A model generated the notes under the pieces. That model made no database searches. It saw only the letters and a program-made list of their open reading frames with translations, and was not told the origin of the DNA. DNA of 64,000 nucleotides, taken from the NCBI RefSeq assembly GCF_036711975.1, contig NC_091973.1:2604001-2668000 (forward strand), given 5' to 3'. The stretch is from Onthophagus taurus (taxonomy: Eukaryota > Arthropoda > Insecta > Coleoptera > Scarabaeidae). Positions within the stretch are counted from its first letter, which is position 1. The number at the start of each line of letters is the position of its first letter. The translations under genes were made by a program, and so were the position numbers. Positions 60,680 to 64,000 of this stretch are shown piece by piece.

Positions 60680-61799
60680 CAGGGTGATTTATTAGCTCAC
60701 CATCAAATTTTGACATATGATAGCTAATTTTAATTTTTATGTCATAATTAACTGCAAAATTTTTAATATTGTTCAAAATAGCCTCCTTCTGCTAGAATAC
60801 ATGCTTCACAACGACGAATTAAAGAGTTCTTTAGCCGAATTAAAATGTCTGGTTGATTTCTTATTTCAGTAGCAGCCATTTCTATTCTGTTTAATAACTG
60901 GTTTCGTGTATTAATTTCCACTTGATACATAATTTGTTTCATTTGACCCCATGAGTAGAAATCCATTACTAGACCATTATTACCAATTCACTTGTTTGGA
61001 AAATATTGGTTTAACCACTCGACAACTACTCTTCCGAGATGACCATCGTGCTAGTACCACATATTTTTAATTACATTAAGAGGTATATCTTCAAGTAAAT
61101 CCAAAAGTGTATTGTTCCAAAAAAATATTGTTAAATATTCCACCCCAAACGTTGATGCTGACACGTTTTTGTAATGCCCAGATATGTTCATTATGGTAAT
61201 TATTTATACCATCTCGTGTAAAACATGATTCATCACCTGTCCAGAGAACATTTGAAATGAAGTCATTATTTTGGACATGTTGCTGCAATAACCGTTGCTG
61301 ATTATCTCCTGGCTGTAGAGCTTGAATATTCTGTTTACGATCGGATGAAGGACTTCGCATTGACATGTTGTGTGCTATTCTTTGAGTGCTGATGGAAGGA
61401 TTATCAATTACAGCTTCTTCGTCCTCTACATTAACACATGCGGTCGAATAGCTTTTGCTGGATCAGGATTACCTGTTTCTCGAAGTGTTCTGAAAGAATC
61501 GCTAAAAACTGAATAATATGGCAAATGACACGAAAAGTATATCAGCATACTCTTTAGTGCTATAAGTCTACATTTTGAGTTTCTTCTTGTATGTAATAAT
61601 TAAACATATTACAATGACAACTTTGTTTTTGTTGAATGTCTGATTTGACTGACTATTAATAAATTCGCTGCAGAGAACTTTAAAGTGTTATAATTTCGTA
61701 GATAATTGAAATAGGACATATGTTCATTAAAATTTTTTGTTGGTAATTAGATTAGCTATCATATGTCAAAGTTTGATGGTGAGCTAATAAATCAGCTTG
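60680..61799 (-). mobile_element. Tc1/mariner-superfamily transposon with decayed transposase
   Basis: The 1,120-bp element has terminal inverted repeats of about 49 bp with only a few mismatches (60680-60728 and 61751-61799) and TA on both sides (60678-60679, 61800-61801). On the minus strand the transposase debris reads FRTLRETGNPDP, then ISTQRIAHNMS, IQALQPGDNQQRL, a first-catalytic-Asp region VLWTGDESCFTRDGI, FNVWGG-like SINVWGGIF, and a C-terminal NSLIRRCEACILAEGGYFEQ. Frameshifts and stops break it (frames 61091-61366 and 60763-60966 remain open). It belongs with insect elements whose transposases have the LRRCEACI...GGHFEH ending. Not autonomous. Confidence 0.85.
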
Positions 61800-61802
61800 T
61801 AT

Positions 61803-64000
61803 AGAGAAATATGAGATACTGCAAACTTTATAAAAATGAAATTGAATGTAGATAAAAGATTTTACGTAATAAGTATTGTGTGTTTTGAAATGTGAATGTA
61901 TGGATATACAACAAAGTATGTAGTCAAGAGTAGAACGACGAAATAATTAATTGTCCGGGAAAGTAAATTGAATTTACGAGCGGCAAAAGCAACGGGAACT
62001 TTTGAGTTCGCTTTCTCGCAGTGGCAATTGCACAATTGGTCGGTTCGATTATGTCTCGCAGATGTTGTTTGCGTCTTGAGTCTGGACGAAACGTAAAAAG
62101 TCGCCGAAAAGAGGTGTGCTTGAATGTCAAGGCAAATATGGCGTCGGTTCGGGACGTAGATCGCGCGAAGGTCGCCCAATTTACCGGCGTTCATTGTGCC
62201 GGTAAATCGCGTAAAATTCAATTAAACGAGGAAGTGAGCCGGCGTTCGAAGGCTGCCCTCGGTGTCCTACCTCAACAACGTTTTTGTGGTCCCGCTCTGT
62301 TATAACTGGTTTCAGAGTGGTAGTAGTAGCTACTTCTCAAAGTGCGCTCAAATCAGGTTTCGGGCGCTAGAGAGATCATCGTCATTTGTTGTTGCGGCGG
62401 CAGCGCGTTTTTCTGCCGTCCATTCACCGGCGGCCAATATTTACAAAGAGATTATCGCCCGACCGGATGAGAGCTATTCCTTATCCACCGGCTAACTAGT
62501 TTTCCCAGGTCTCATTCATAATTGCTGACGCTCTATCGCGCGCCCGTACGACTCCTCTACGGACGTGCGCAACCGGTTCAAAACGCGTTGCTCTCGTGTA
62601 CTACGGGCGGAACTAACTTACACAACCTGTTTCTTCTGCTTTTTTTTTAACCGAGCAATCTCGGACCAAAATAAACACGAATTTACCGTTTCTACCGCGC
62701 GACTCGCCCATCAATACGTAGATCAGATCTCCCAAACTTCTCAACCTACTCGAAACTTATCTTCATCCTATCATTATTTATTTATTTTTCTTTACAACTG
62801 GATCAAATTGTTATCTCCTCGAGAATTATCAATTCGAGTGTTTCGATCGGATAAGGTTAGAAGACGTTGGTTGAAAAGACCTCTCAATCATAATCCAGAT
62901 TGTTTTTGCCAGCAGCACGGAATGGCAGTAAAGAAGCGCTCCGCTCTAGCAAAAAGATCTTCGAACGCCGGGATAAGAGGGTAATTTGTGCCCGTAGAGT
63001 CGAGTCCCCATATAAAGCGGGTACCCAAAGCAGATTAAACGATCATTAATTACGTTTTATGCCCGGGTATAAAAACGCGACACAATTCGATACAGATCGA
63101 AAAGTTAGATTCCCACGACGCGTCGGTAATGCATCATTCTCCCGGTACCTGAAGAAGAAGGAGAAGACGACGACATCCGACGTTTCGGCGTGCCTTAATT
63201 GTCTTTGCGTCAACGACCCTCTCTTTACCTGCCAAAAATTATGACGTTTCAATTCATTTTATTCCTAACGTCATTATTATTAAATCGAATTTCTCTTCCA
63301 TCGCGTATGTATAAGCAATTACGAGAGGAGGCAATTTGTTAACGAAGATATTCCGCTAGCGCCGTCTCTGTCGGCTTAAATATTCCGCAACGATACCACA
63401 CCCATGGCATTGCTCTGCCAACTGCCCACGACGTTCACGCGGACCTCTTTAAATTAAACCTCGACCGATCGCGGTTCGGGAGCAAAACAAAGATTCCGAA
63501 AGAGACGGGGAATTAGGGGGATTCACTCGAAGCGAAAGAAGAAGAAGAAGAGAATACTAAGAAGAAAAGTAACAAGAGATGATGAGGGGGAGATGGGGGT
63601 TAGCTTAAGCGCGAAGGGCGCGTGCGTGCGCGAGGCTCGCACATGAGCACAAAAACGTCCGAGCGCGCGGAGTCACGAACTTTGAAAAATATCCATTCCG
63701 TTTTTGGTATGTCTGCCCTTGAGCGGACCGAAGAATCTTGTAACCGAGCCGAGTAGAGTCGAGGACCTACGAACGTCCTCGATGTGACGGTCTGCGCGCG
63801 TGGAATTGGACAATTTATAAACGTCTCGAAATAATTAAAACTTTTACTAACTAAACTATTAACGCTATACTTAGACAACACGTTTAATAACTATTTTCAA
63901 AGCCAAATTTTATTTATTTCACACTTTATATACATATAACCAAAAATATTTTCGAAAGCTTAAAGATCTTGAGATATCTTTAATACACATTTTTTCATTA
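61803..64000. other. CpG-rich noncoding DNA at the right edge
   Basis: 61960-62560, 62860-63220 and 63350-63800 are CpG-rich with purine tracts (63536-63600) and contain no recognised exon, although several chance frames are open. TATAAA-like words occur at 63011 and 63067. A promoter or further grh 5' exon may lie here or beyond, but I cannot show one. Confidence 0.3.

Noticed and set aside
62021-62984. Run of open frames at 62.0-63.0 kb
   Set aside because: CpG-rich DNA with few stops; no splice logic, conserved motif or start context that supports a gene.

Overview
The window looks like insect nuclear DNA. It is AT-rich, most introns are short (about 50-70 bp, GT-AG), and the genes are typical insect orthologues: porcupine, TIM50, an F-box/leucine-rich protein, NOMO, the TRAP-beta subunit, staufen and grainyhead. 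I cannot name the species. A beetle or other holometabolous insect is a guess from general gene character, not something the sequence proves. There are no bacterial operons, CRISPR arrays, rRNA genes or tRNA genes.

Layout. 1-7.6 kb: three tandem minus-strand porcupine (MBOAT acyltransferase) copies; the first runs off the left edge. 7.8-9.5 kb: palindromic satellite. 10.3-11.5 kb: TIM50 (+). 11.6-13.0 kb: more satellite. 13.4-18.6 kb: F-box/LRR gene (-), whose large intron holds a reverse-transcriptase relic, a hAT element with an intact target-site duplication, and satellite. 19.2-20.7 kb: LINE tail and satellite. 20.9-26.6 kb: NOMO (-). 27.0-27.7 kb: TRAP-beta/SSR2 (+), head-to-head with NOMO. 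27.9-29.8 kb: satellite. 30.4-34.1 kb: staufen (+). 37.1-43.4 kb: grainyhead (-), with its 5' exon(s) still further right. 43.4-64 kb: no recognisable exon; probably upstream or first-intron DNA of grainyhead. It has GC-richer islands, two further satellite families, a Tc1/mariner-type transposon, a MITE and three hammerhead-ribozyme-like motifs.

The exon joins given here were worked out by hand. Summed exon lengths are divisible by three for both complete porcupine copies (517 and 518 aa), TIM50 (375 aa), the F-box gene (585 aa), NOMO (1,166 aa), SSR2 (191 aa) and staufen (772 aa), which supports the models.

The most unusual signals are: (1) about one hundred copies of a CpG-rich 25-bp quasi-palindrome made of nested palindromes, confined to 7.8-31.4 kb, in both orientations, in introns and between genes, with some arrays or single units flanked by duplicated unique DNA; (2) a porcupine paralogue with intact exons in which the MBOAT catalytic histidine is replaced by asparagine, next to a paralogue that keeps it; (3) a divergent pair of ER-translocon genes (NOMO and SSR2) sharing a 422-bp interval with a perfect DRE motif.
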